From Pseudomonas neuropathica (GTDB lineage: Bacteria > Pseudomonadota > Gammaproteobacteria > Pseudomonadales > Pseudomonadaceae): a stretch of 64,000 bases of DNA. Numbering within the stretch: the stretch's first letter is position 1; each line of letters begins with the position of its first letter. The notes beneath the pieces were generated by a model. That model saw only the letters and a list, made by a program, of their open reading frames with translations. It did no database searches and was not told the origin of the DNA. The DNA lies in assembly GCF_015461835.1 (NCBI RefSeq), contig NZ_JACOPX010000010.1, positions 186,001 to 250,000 on the forward strand. The letters are read 5' to 3'. Shown piece after piece: positions 36,699 through 44,781 of this stretch. The position numbers and the translations under genes are program-made.

Positions 36699-37099
36699 AC
36701 CGCGCATTGACCCTGGCCTCGTTCGGCGACGGTTATCGCGCGCTGGTGATCGGCGCCAGTGGCGCCCTCGGCACAGCCTTTTGCCAACTGCTGAAACAGG
36801 ATCCGCGCTGTGCCGACGTTCGCGCGCTAGGGCGCCGTACCCTCCCCGCGCTCGACCTTGAACGACCTGAAACGATTGCCAGCGCCGCCATCGAACTGGC
36901 ACGCACGCGCCCGCAGAGTCGCTTGCTCAGTCTGCACCCGGGCACGGTGGTGTCGGGGTTGTCGCAACCTTTTCGCGGCGCCTCCAGCGCCCGTCCGGCA
37001 GACGTTGCCGCTGAACAGTTACTGACCTTGATTGACCAGTTGACGCCGGCCGACAGCGGCCATTTCGTTGCCTACGATGGAGAATGCCTACCCTGGTAG
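36695..37099 (+). pseudogene. Short-chain dehydrogenase with an internal in-frame deletion
   Basis: The 134-residue frame has an SDR N-terminus (YRALVIGASGALGTAFCQLL) and an SDR C-terminus (LSLHPGTVVSGLSQPFRG), but they are joined directly at about residue 68 (AAIELARTRP). The roughly 100 residues that should carry NNAG, the catalytic serine and YxxxK are missing. The frame is open, and the start overlaps the lipoprotein stop (ATGA). It cannot be an active SDR as written; the loss looks like one deletion between short matching stretches. Confidence 0.72.
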
Positions 37100-37113
37100 G
37101 CAAGGAGTGAAGC

Positions 37114-37419
37114 ATGAACCTGCAAGCCCTCACCGAACGTGCGGCCAACAGTGAAATACGCGAACTGGAGCTGCTGTCACTCGAAGGTGGTTTTTATCTG
37201 GCGCGGATCCGCCTGGATCACGGCCAGTTCACCTTGCTGGATGACGCGGCCAAGCCGATGCACCTGCGCTCGATCACCCACCTGCGGGACTTGCTACAGA
37301 CCGTGCCGGCCTTTCCCTGCGTACTGGTGCAGCAATGCGTGCACGACGAAATGTGCGGGCGCGATTCAGGGCCTGTCGAAGAGCTGCGCATTCCGTTTTC
37401 GCTCACTACGCCCGTATGA
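37114..37419 (+). CDS. Small conserved protein, DUF6482-like
   Basis: A 101-residue soluble protein with a mixed alpha/beta pattern and three cysteines near the C-terminus (PCVLVQQCVHDEMCG). It resembles the pseudomonad small-protein family DUF6482, but I am not certain. Start ATG has AAGGAG 7 bases upstream and lies 14 bases after the SDR remnant, at the end of the folE group. Confidence 0.6.
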   Translation: MNLQALTERAANSEIRELELLSLEGGFYLARIRLDHGQFTLLDDAAKPMHLRSITHLRDLLQTVPAFPCVLVQQCVHDEMCGRDSGPVEELRIPFSLTTPV

Positions 37420-37686
37420 GTCGAACCACGCACATCAACGGGTAACGAGCGGGGCCGCCCCATTTGTCGCGTACCCGCTAAGCTGGTTTTACGGCCGTGC
37501 GTCAGTTGAACGTTGTTGGCTGACTGAAAACAGCAAAATAGAAACACTGTCATAACCATGATTTTTTCTGACAAAACGGCGTCTTTTGCAGGTTTTCAAA
37601 AGCTCTGCTGAAGCTTGTTAGGGCACCATTTGCGGCCCAAGCGGTTTATCAAAAATCCAACAACGCTTTATTACTGAATTAGTGAT

Positions 37687-37715
37687 TTAACTAGGTAGTT
37701 ACCTAACTATATAAT
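37687..37715 (+). promoter_or_regulatory. Sigma-70 promoter of gcd with a palindromic operator in the spacer
   Basis: A perfect -10 TATAAT (37710-37715) lies 17 bases after a TTAACT -35 (37687-37692). The spacer contains TAGGTAGTTACCTA (37692-37705), a 6+6 perfect palindrome with a 2-base centre. A dimeric repressor bound here would block polymerase. The rest of the 324-base gap 37420-37744 shows no gene. Confidence 0.6.
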
Positions 37716-37744
37716 GCCCTCCTCATTTCAACGGGACATTCAAC

Positions 37745-40150
37745 GTGAAGCAGAGTCAACGCCTCTCGGGCATATCAAAATTCATTCTGGTCGGGCTGGG
37801 CGTCGTCATCACCCTGCTCGGCTTGGCGCTGGCTGCGGGCGGCGTGAAGTTGGTCAGCCTGGGAGGCTCGTGGTACTTCCTGAGCGGTGGGCTGGTGATG
37901 GCCCTCTCCGGTCTGCTGATCGCCCGTTTCAAACCGGCCGGTGCGTGGTTGTTTGCCGCGTTCCTGGTCGGAACAGCGATCTGGGCGGTGAGCGATGCCG
38001 GGCTGGTGTTCTGGCCGGTGTTCTCGCGCCTGTTCATGTTCAGTGTGATCGGCCTGGTCGTGGCGCTGGTTTATCCGCTACTCAAGCGTGCCAACGGTGG
38101 CGTTGCGGGTCGCGGCGCTTACGCTGTGGCTGCTGTGCTGGCGGTCGGCGTCGTTGTGGCGGCCGGCAATATGTTTGTCGCCCATCCAACCGTGGCGGCA
38201 ACCGGCACTGGCCCGGGCCTGACCCCGGTCGAGCCGGACAAGGCGCAAAAGGACTGGGCGCACTACGGCAATACCGAAGGTGGCAGCCGCTTCGCCGCGC
38301 TGGACCAGATCAACCGCAACAACGTCGACAAGCTGAAAGTCGCGTGGACCTACCACACCGGTGACGTCGCCGAGAGCGATGGCAATGGCGCTGAAGACCA
38401 GCTCACTCCGCTGCAGGTTGGCAACAAGGTGTTCATCTGCACCCCGCACAACAACCTGATCGCCCTCGATGCCGACACCGGTAAAGAGCTGTGGAAGAAC
38501 GCGATCAACGCCCAGTCGAAAGTCTGGCAGCGTTGCCGTGGCATGGCCTATTTCGACGCCAGCGCTGCCATTGCTCAGCCAGCCAATTCGAAAATCATCG
38601 AAGCCAAACCGGCGCCGGCCGCCAACTGCCAGCGCCGTCTGCTGACCAACACCATCGATGCCCGTTTGATCGCGGTTGATGCTGACACTGGCGAGTTCTG
38701 CCAGGGTTTCGGCAACAATGGCCAGGTCGATCTGAAGGCCGGTCTGGGTGATGTCCCGGACAGCTACTATCAGTTGTCGTCCGCTCCGTTGATGGCCGGC
38801 ACCACCGTGGTGGTTGGCGGTCGCGTGGCTGACAACGTGCAGACCGACATGCCCGGCGGCGTGATCCGTGGTTTTGACGTGATCACCGGCGCTATGCGCT
38901 GGGCCTTCGACCCGGGCAACCCGCAGGATAAAAAAGCGCCGGCAGACGGCAGCACCTATGTGCGCAGCACGCCTAACAGCTGGGCACCGATGTCCTACGA
39001 CCCGGCGACCAACACCGTGTTCCTGCCGATGGGCAGCTCGTCTACCGACATTTATGGTGTCGAGCGCAGCAAACTCGATCACACCTACGGCGCTTCGATC
39101 CTCGCGCTGGACGCCACCAGTGGTGAAGAACGCTGGGTGTTCCAGACCGTGCACAACGATCTCTGGGACTTCGACCTGCCGATGCAGCCGAGCCTGATCG
39201 ACTTCACCAAGGACGGCAAAACCGTTCCGGCCGTGGTCATCGGCACCAAGGCCGGGCAGATCTACGTGCTCGACCGCGCCACCGGCAAACCGCTGACCGA
39301 CGTTAAAGAAGTCCCGGTCAAAGCGGCGAACATCCCGAACGAACCGTACTCGCCTACTCAGCCAAAATCGCTGGGCATGCCGCAAATCGGCGCACAGCAC
39401 CTGACCGAATCGGACATGTGGGGCGCAACCCCTTACGACCAGTTGCTCTGCCGCATCGACTTCAAAGGCATGCGCTACGACGGCCTGTACACCGCGCCGG
39501 GCATGGACAAATCGCTGAGCTTCCCGGGTTCGCTGGGTGGCATGAACTGGGGAAGCATTTCCACTGACCCGGTGCACGGCTTTATCTTCGTCAACGACAT
39601 GCGTCTGGGTCTGTGGATTCAGATGATCCCGTCGCAGAACAAGGGCCAGGCTGCTGGTGGCGGCGAAGCGCTGAACACTGGTATGGGCGCCGTGCCGTTG
39701 AAAGGTACGCCGTACGCCGTGAACAAGAACCGCTTCCTGTCGGTAGCCGGCATTCCGTGCCAGGCCCCACCGTTCGGCACGCTGACGGCGATCGACATGA
39801 AAACCCAGAAAGTCGCCTGGCAGGTTCCGGTCGGTACCGTTGAAGACACCGGTCCACTGGGCATCCGCATGCACCTGCCGATCAAGATTGGTCTGCCAAC
39901 CCTCGGCGGCACTCTGTCGACCCAAGGTGGTTTGATCTTCATCGCCGGCACCCAGGACTTCTACTTGCGCGCGTTCAACAGCGGCAACGGTGAAGAAGTC
40001 TGGAAAGCACGTCTGCCAGTCGGCAGCCAAGGTGGCCCGATGACGTATGTTTCGCCGAAAACCGGCAAGCAATACATCGTCATCACCGCCGGTGGCGCGC
40101 GTCAGTCGACCGATCGCGGCGACTACGTGATGGCTTACGCCCTGCCGTAA
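37745..40150 (+). CDS. gcd: Membrane-bound PQQ-dependent glucose dehydrogenase
   Basis: An 801-residue enzyme that oxidises glucose to gluconolactone in the periplasm and passes electrons to ubiquinone. The first 145 residues form five membrane helices. The rest is an eight-bladed PQQ propeller with tryptophan-docking repeats; HNDLWDFD near residue 470 contains the catalytic Asp region, and DTGKELWKNA, SGEERWVF and GEEVWKARLP are blade motifs. Start GTG. The terminator at 40169 separates it from the sugar porin downstream, with which it shares function. Confidence 0.95.
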   Translation: MKQSQRLSGISKFILVGLGVVITLLGLALAAGGVKLVSLGGSWYFLSGGLVMALSGLLIARFKPAGAWLFAAFLVGTAIWAVSDAGLVFWPVFSRLFMFSVIGLVVALVYPLLKRANGGVAGRGAYAVAAVLAVGVVVAAGNMFVAHPTVAATGTGPGLTPVEPDKAQKDWAHYGNTEGGSRFAALDQINRNNVDKLKVAWTYHTGDVAESDGNGAEDQLTPLQVGNKVFICTPHNNLIALDADTGKELWKNAINAQSKVWQRCRGMAYFDASAAIAQPANSKIIEAKPAPAANCQRRLLTNTIDARLIAVDADTGEFCQGFGNNGQVDLKAGLGDVPDSYYQLSSAPLMAGTTVVVGGRVADNVQTDMPGGVIRGFDVITGAMRWAFDPGNPQDKKAPADGSTYVRSTPNSWAPMSYDPATNTVFLPMGSSSTDIYGVERSKLDHTYGASILALDATSGEERWVFQTVHNDLWDFDLPMQPSLIDFTKDGKTVPAVVIGTKAGQIYVLDRATGKPLTDVKEVPVKAANIPNEPYSPTQPKSLGMPQIGAQHLTESDMWGATPYDQLLCRIDFKGMRYDGLYTAPGMDKSLSFPGSLGGMNWGSISTDPVHGFIFVNDMRLGLWIQMIPSQNKGQAAGGGEALNTGMGAVPLKGTPYAVNKNRFLSVAGIPCQAPPFGTLTAIDMKTQKVAWQVPVGTVEDTGPLGIRMHLPIKIGLPTLGGTLSTQGGLIFIAGTQDFYLRAFNSGNGEEVWKARLPVGSQGGPMTYVSPKTGKQYIVITAGGARQSTDRGDYVMAYALP

Positions 40151-40168
40151 ACCAAGGTGTTCTCGTAA

Positions 40169-40199
40169 AGCGCGGCACCTTCGGGTGCCGCGCTGCTTT
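40169..40199 (+). terminator. Rho-independent terminator of gcd
   Basis: An 11-bp perfect stem (AGCGCGGCACC / GGTGCCGCGCT) with a TTCG tetraloop starts 18 bases after the gcd stop and is followed by GCTTTCCCCC. The loop type and stem strength are those of an efficient terminator. Confidence 0.85.
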
Positions 40200-40235
40200 C
40201 CCCCTATTGCTCATGTTTTTTGCAGGAAGATTTAC

Positions 40236-41534
40236 ATGCTATCGGCTGTTGGTTTTTCCCGTTCCGATCTGTTCAAAGGCCTGTTGCTGGGCCTGACGTG
40301 CACCACCGCCCTCCCCGCGCTGGCCGACAACGACTCCGATCTGTTGACCCGTAGCACCCTCACCGGCGACTGGGGTGGCTTGCGTCACCAAATGGATGAG
40401 CAAGGCATCAAATTCACCGGCGACTACAGCGGCGAAATGGCTTACAACGCCGACGGCGGCCTGCATCGCTCGGCGCGCTACTCGCAGAACATCAAGCTCG
40501 GCGTGCAGTTCGACCTGAGCAAGCTGTACGGCGTCGACAACGCCGGCAAGGTCCAGCTGACCATCAACGATCGTCGCGGCAACAGCGCCTCGGAAGATCT
40601 GGTCGGCAACCGTCTGCCGATCCAGGAAAACTACGGCGGCCTCTATACGCGCCTGACCGAACTGAGTTACGAGCGCACGCTGTTCACTCCAGCGCTCAAT
40701 GTGAAACTCGGCTACATGGCCATGGGCAACGACCTCGGCGGCCTCGACAGCGGCATTCTATGCAACTTCATGAACGCCGGTTTCTGCGGCCATCCGCTGA
40801 ACATGTCCGGCGGCAGCGGCTGGACCAACTATCCCAACGCGCGCCTCGGCGTGCGGGTGAAATACGACCTGTCGTCCTCGTGGCAACTGCGCGTGGCCGC
40901 GTTCAACGTCGACCCGGAAAGCAACGGCAACTCGAGCCGCGCCTGGCACCTTGATCCGAAACACACCACCGGCACCGTGGTACCGATCGAGCTGGTTTAC
41001 AAACACGCGGGCGCCCTGCCCGGCGAATACAAGCTCGGCTACTACTACGACAGCTCCGACGTAAAACGCATCGGCAGCGACAAAGAAGTGTCCGGTCGCG
41101 GCGGTCATTATCTGCTGATCGACCAGGCCGTCTGGAGCTCGTCGACGTCCGAAGGCCGCAGCTTGCACGCGTTCGGTCAGTACTCGGCGGCCAGCGAAGC
41201 GGCGTCACCGTTCAGCAAGTGGTACGGCACCGGCGTGGTCCTGTACAAACCGTTCGAAGGTCGCCCGCGTGACACCGTAGCGCTGGGTTATGGTCGCGCC
41301 GTACCGAACCCGCGCAGCCGCGACGTGCTGCAGGACGCCGCATTGAACAACGGCACGGCGTTCCCGAACCTGGACAGCGCCGAGCAGTTGATCGAACTCG
41401 GCTACGGTTATCAGGCCACGCCCTGGCTGACGCTGCGCCCGAATGTGCAGTACATCATTGAGCCGGGCGCGTTTTCCGGACAGGACATCGACAATGCAAT
41501 GGTGTTTGGTTTGCAGGTGAAAGCAGCGCTCTGA
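40236..41534 (+). CDS. oprB: Carbohydrate-selective porin OprB
   Basis: A 432-residue outer-membrane porin with a signal peptide (FKGLLLGLTCTTALPALA, cleavage near ALA-DND), then LTGDWGGLRHQMDEQGIKF, the recognisable start of the OprB barrel. The C-terminus is hydrophobic and ends in leucine. It should let glucose and other sugars into the periplasm for Gcd. The ATG at 40236 has AGGAAG 7 bases upstream. Confidence 0.92.
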   Translation: MLSAVGFSRSDLFKGLLLGLTCTTALPALADNDSDLLTRSTLTGDWGGLRHQMDEQGIKFTGDYSGEMAYNADGGLHRSARYSQNIKLGVQFDLSKLYGVDNAGKVQLTINDRRGNSASEDLVGNRLPIQENYGGLYTRLTELSYERTLFTPALNVKLGYMAMGNDLGGLDSGILCNFMNAGFCGHPLNMSGGSGWTNYPNARLGVRVKYDLSSSWQLRVAAFNVDPESNGNSSRAWHLDPKHTTGTVVPIELVYKHAGALPGEYKLGYYYDSSDVKRIGSDKEVSGRGGHYLLIDQAVWSSSTSEGRSLHAFGQYSAASEAASPFSKWYGTGVVLYKPFEGRPRDTVALGYGRAVPNPRSRDVLQDAALNNGTAFPNLDSAEQLIELGYGYQATPWLTLRPNVQYIIEPGAFSGQDIDNAMVFGLQVKAAL

Positions 41535-41553
41535 GCCCCCGAAAAGCGGCAAT

Positions 41554-41584
41554 AAAAAACCCGGTTTGAATGCCGGGTTTTTTA
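41554..41584. terminator. Bidirectional terminator between oprB and the lysine-rich gene
   Basis: The stem AAACCCGG / CCGGGTTT, extended by a further A-run/T-run, encloses an 8-base loop. The A-run before and T-run after allow it to serve both the plus-strand oprB and the convergent minus-strand gene. Confidence 0.88.
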
Positions 41585-41596
41585 TTGTCTTCAAGA

Positions 41597-41842
41597 TCAC
41601 TTTTTCTTTTTAGCCGGCTTATCAGCCTTCTTCGAATCCTTGGCCTTCTCAGGCTTGCTGTCGGCTTTTTTCGCCGACTTCTTGGGCTCGGCGCCTTTCT
41701 TCTTGTCTTTCTTGTCGGAAGACTTTGAAAGCGCCGAAGCCGCTGCTGATTTCTTCGCTGGTGATGACTTTTTGTCTTTCAAATCCTTGCTGGCTTTCGA
41801 AGCATCACCTTTGTCTTTGCTTTTCTTTTCGTCTTTAGCCAC
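41597..41842 (-). CDS. Lysine-rich histone-H1-like small protein
   Basis: An 81-residue protein made almost wholly of Lys, Ala, Ser and Asp, with about 32 lysines in short KK/AKK/DSKK repeats. It has no hydrophobic core and is surely disordered. It resembles histone-H1-like or AlgP-like nucleoid proteins and may coat DNA or RNA. I prefer the GTG at 41842, where GAGG is 8 bases upstream; a GTG at 41851 adds three residues. Confidence 0.65.
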   Translation of the reverse strand: MAKDEKKSKDKGDASKASKDLKDKKSSPAKKSAAASALSKSSDKKDKKKGAEPKKSAKKADSKPEKAKDSKKADKPAKKKK

Positions 41843-42017
41843 GTTGACCACCTCTCGGAGTGTGCCGTTATTGACACAGCGCCTGTGCGATTGACCACAA
41901 GCTAATCATTAGGCGAGCGGCTCCGACAGCGGTTCAGATTATTTTCAAGCGTTGAAACAGGCCAAATGAAGGCAGCGCCGGCTATCGCCCACGCCACCTT
42001 CAGCAACACCTCGTGAA

Positions 42018-42665
42018 TCAGGCCTTGTTGCCCGCTGCTGCCAGCGCCTTTTCAGCATTGAAACCGTCGAAGTTTTCGAACACGCCCATAAAGCCTGGCA
42101 CGGTCACCTCGCGCGCCCAGTCGCGCTGCAGTTCGCAGTACATCTGTACCCGGCTGATGAGCTTCGCCCCCGCCTGCTCCATTCGGCGCAACGCTGCCTC
42201 GTGCGCGGCGAGCGACGTGCCGCCCACCGCATCGACCGGCACGTAAACTTCATAGCCTTCCTGAATGGCGTCGAGCACCGGGAAGGTCAGGCAGGCTTCG
42301 GTCCACAGCGCGGTCATGATCAGTTTTTTGCGCCCGAGTGCTTTGACTGCCTGCTTGAACCCGGTGTCCTCCCAACTGTTGATCGACGTGCGGTCATACG
42401 TGGGCAGATGGCCGAGTACCGCTTGCAACTCTTGAATCGGCGGTTTGTTGCGACCGGTCGCGACATTGACGGTCGAGTGGATGATCGGCAGGTTGTAGTT
42501 GAGCGCCGCTTTCGCAACGCTGGTGATATTGAAGACCAGTTCATCCCGTGGCATCGAGCGGATCGAAGACACCTGAACCGGTTGATAGTCGATAATGATC
42601 AACGCTGAATTGTCGGGCGTCAGGAGTTGATCGGTGTGCGGGTTACGGATGGGTTCGCTTGCCAT
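42018..42665 (-). CDS. Isochorismatase-family cysteine hydrolase (YcaC-like)
   Basis: A 215-residue cysteine hydrolase. Catalytic parts are the Asp in ALIIIDYQPVQ near residue 25, the Lys in the KKLIMTALWTEACLTFP segment, and the nucleophilic Cys in TEACLTFP near residue 123. It resembles YcaC-type hydrolases, which probably cleave an amide or ester, and the substrate is unknown. Divergent from a LysR gene 178 bases away, its likely regulator. Confidence 0.88.
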   Translation of the reverse strand: MASEPIRNPHTDQLLTPDNSALIIIDYQPVQVSSIRSMPRDELVFNITSVAKAALNYNLPIIHSTVNVATGRNKPPIQELQAVLGHLPTYDRTSINSWEDTGFKQAVKALGRKKLIMTALWTEACLTFPVLDAIQEGYEVYVPVDAVGGTSLAAHEAALRRMEQAGAKLISRVQMYCELQRDWAREVTVPGFMGVFENFDGFNAEKALAAAGNKA

Positions 42666-42843
42666 TTGCAGGTCCTTTTGTATGGGTAACGCACGTCGGT
42701 AAAACGGCCGGAGCCCGTGCGGCTAATGGTTCCAGAATGCACGCGCGTGACGCGGTGCCTGGAAAACCCATTGTGCTGTTCCCCTGTTCGCTGCAGTAGT
42801 AGCATCCCGAGGCGAACTGTGTCGCGCCAAGGGGAACGCGAGA

Positions 42844-43767
42844 ATGGATATCGAAGAACTGCAAACCTTCGTCGAAGTGGCCGATGCCGGGGGCATTTCA
42901 CAGGCAGCGCTGCGGCTGGGGGTTTCGAAGTCAATCGTCAGCCGCCGGCTGGCGCGGCTTGAAGCGGAACTCGACGTGCAATTGCTGGCACGCTCCACGC
43001 GCGGGGCTTCACTCACCGAAGCCGGCGCGACGTTTCGCGATTACGCCGCCCGAGTGTGCAGCGAAATCGACATCGCCAAAGAAACCATCCTGCCCGCCGG
43101 CGCCCTGCGCGGTCGCTTGCGCGTGGCGGTGCCGTTGTCGTTCGGGCCAACGCACTTCGCCCCGGTGCTGGCGGAAATGGCTCGCCGTCATCCTCAGTTG
43201 CACATGCAGACCTGCTACAGCGATCGCTTCGTTGACCTGATTACCGAGGGCTATGATTGCGCCATTCGCGTGGGTTACCTGCAGGATTCCAACTTGATCG
43301 CAAGGCGTATCGGACCGGTCTACACCAAGCTCGTCGCGAGCCCGGACTACATCAAAGCGCACGGCGCCCCCGAAACCCCGGACGAACTGCACGCCCATCA
43401 GGCACTTATGCAAGGCACCGAAGCCTGGCAATTCATGGCGGCTGACAAGGTCATCACGGTTCGCCCGCAAGGACGCTTCAAGGCTGACAACGGCACGGCC
43501 CTCGCTGCAGCCGCGGCTGCCGGCCTCGGCGTCGCCTACTTGCCCGATTGCCTCACCCACGAACACATTGCCTCGGGTGCACTCGTGCCGATCATGACCA
43601 ACCATCCACCGCCCCCCGCCGGTGCCTACCTCCTCCGCGCGCCAGGCGCGCATCCCGCGCGCAAGATCCGCGTGCTCACGGATCTGCTGATCGAGTACTT
43701 CGGCGAATCTCCGCACCTCGCGGTGCAGCCGCTGTCACAGCACGATGAAGTGTCGGCGTCCAGCTGA
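42844..43767 (+). CDS. LysR-family transcriptional regulator
   Basis: A 307-residue regulator with an N-terminal HTH (GGISQAALRLGVSKSIVSRR near residues 16-35) and a LysR substrate-binding domain of the CrgA type (PLSFGPTHFAPVLAEMARRH). It probably controls the divergent isochorismatase-like gene. The ATG at 42844 follows a GGGGAA-type site. Confidence 0.9.
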   Translation: MDIEELQTFVEVADAGGISQAALRLGVSKSIVSRRLARLEAELDVQLLARSTRGASLTEAGATFRDYAARVCSEIDIAKETILPAGALRGRLRVAVPLSFGPTHFAPVLAEMARRHPQLHMQTCYSDRFVDLITEGYDCAIRVGYLQDSNLIARRIGPVYTKLVASPDYIKAHGAPETPDELHAHQALMQGTEAWQFMAADKVITVRPQGRFKADNGTALAAAAAAGLGVAYLPDCLTHEHIASGALVPIMTNHPPPPAGAYLLRAPGAHPARKIRVLTDLLIEYFGESPHLAVQPLSQHDEVSASS

Positions 43768-43805
43768 GGAACGTTCGGTCCTGAAGCCATGAAAGGAGAA
43801 CTGAG

Positions 43806-44267
43806 GTGCCGCAACGCCTGCAACAGTCAACGCGTCGGACTGCATTTATTGCAGACACCACGGCGCTGATCCTGTTTTTCACCACCACCGGCATCATCAA
43901 TGAACGTTTCATTGCTGGCATGGCGTGGGATCAGGTTCTGCACGCGCGCCTGCTGGGCGCGGTGCTGATGATTCCGGTCGCGCGACCTTACGGTATCTGG
44001 CGCGATTGGTTAATGAAGCGCGCCAGTCAGGGTCGGGTGTCGAGGTTGTTATGGGACAGCATCGCCCTGGTCAGTTTTCAGGTGCCGATCTATGCCGCGA
44101 TCATTGGCTTCAGTGGTGCATCGGGTGAAGGACTGGTACGCGGCACGCTGGGTGCGGCGGTGATGATGCTGGTTCTGGGGCGGCCTTATGGGGCGTTTCT
44201 TAATCGGGTGCGGAAGCTGTTTGGTTTGCCGCCGGGTGGGGACAAGCCGATGTCGTTGAAGGGTTGA
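43806..44267 (+). CDS. alaE: L-alanine exporter
   Basis: A 153-residue protein with four membrane helices and the AlaE family features ADTTALILFFTTTGIINERFIAGM and RPYGIWRDW / RPYGAFLNRVRK, two internal repeats. It exports excess L-alanine across the inner membrane. The start is GTG, with AAGGAG 7 bases upstream, and the gene begins 38 bases after the LysR stop. Confidence 0.9.
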   Translation: MPQRLQQSTRRTAFIADTTALILFFTTTGIINERFIAGMAWDQVLHARLLGAVLMIPVARPYGIWRDWLMKRASQGRVSRLLWDSIALVSFQVPIYAAIIGFSGASGEGLVRGTLGAAVMMLVLGRPYGAFLNRVRKLFGLPPGGDKPMSLKG

Positions 44268-44353
44268 GTGGCTGGGGAAAATTTCTGGGAAGACCCCATT
44301 CAGAAAAACGTGATCTGTTCTTTAATCCCGCTCTACTGGCCAGTTTCAGCAGT

Positions 44354-44716
44354 TCATGCTCTTGCTCCGGTTTCATAAAAGTGGTCAACGCAATAGGCTC
44401 TTCCCTTGAGTACAGGTTGCTGGCAATCCTTCGCCAGACAAGCAGATGTATCCAGACCGCCATGATTCTCGACGATGCGCAGCTTTATCAAAGATTCCAT
44501 TTCAGCTGATTCCCAGCCCTCGGGCGTGTCCAGTTTGCGGGCGTACAGGGTTTGATATTTATCCCACTCATCCGCTCGCCAAAGCTGCCCGCACACGGCA
44601 CATTGCAATAGTTTGATCCAGTCCCCCGTTGCCAGGCAGCGCATTCCTGCGACAAACGCCGTGTAACGCTGACTGATATCTACCAGGTTGTCTTGACCGT
44701 TGCAGGTGCATTGCAT
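44354..44716 (-). CDS. Small Cys-rich zinc-ribbon-like protein
   Basis: A 120-residue protein with paired metal-type motifs: MQCTC at the N-terminus, LLQCAVCGQLW near residue 36 and C-LAKDC / AYCVDH near the C-terminus. The spacing is that of a zinc-binding fold, possibly two sites. I chose the ATG at 44716 because GGAG lies 7 bases upstream. It sits 65 bases downstream of the helicase-nuclease gene on the same strand, so it may be its partner. No family was recognised. Confidence 0.6.
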   Translation of the reverse strand: MQCTCNGQDNLVDISQRYTAFVAGMRCLATGDWIKLLQCAVCGQLWRADEWDKYQTLYARKLDTPEGWESAEMESLIKLRIVENHGGLDTSACLAKDCQQPVLKGRAYCVDHFYETGARA

Positions 44717-44781
44717 GGTTCCACTCCAAATCTTCTTGCTGCTACTCGTTCCACCGTCAACGTCTGGCTCTGCCCCAGTGC

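Noticed and set aside
38078..40072. 664-codon antisense frame inside gcd
   Set aside because: High-GC shadow of a strongly conserved gene; His/Val/Asp-rich composition typical of antisense frames.
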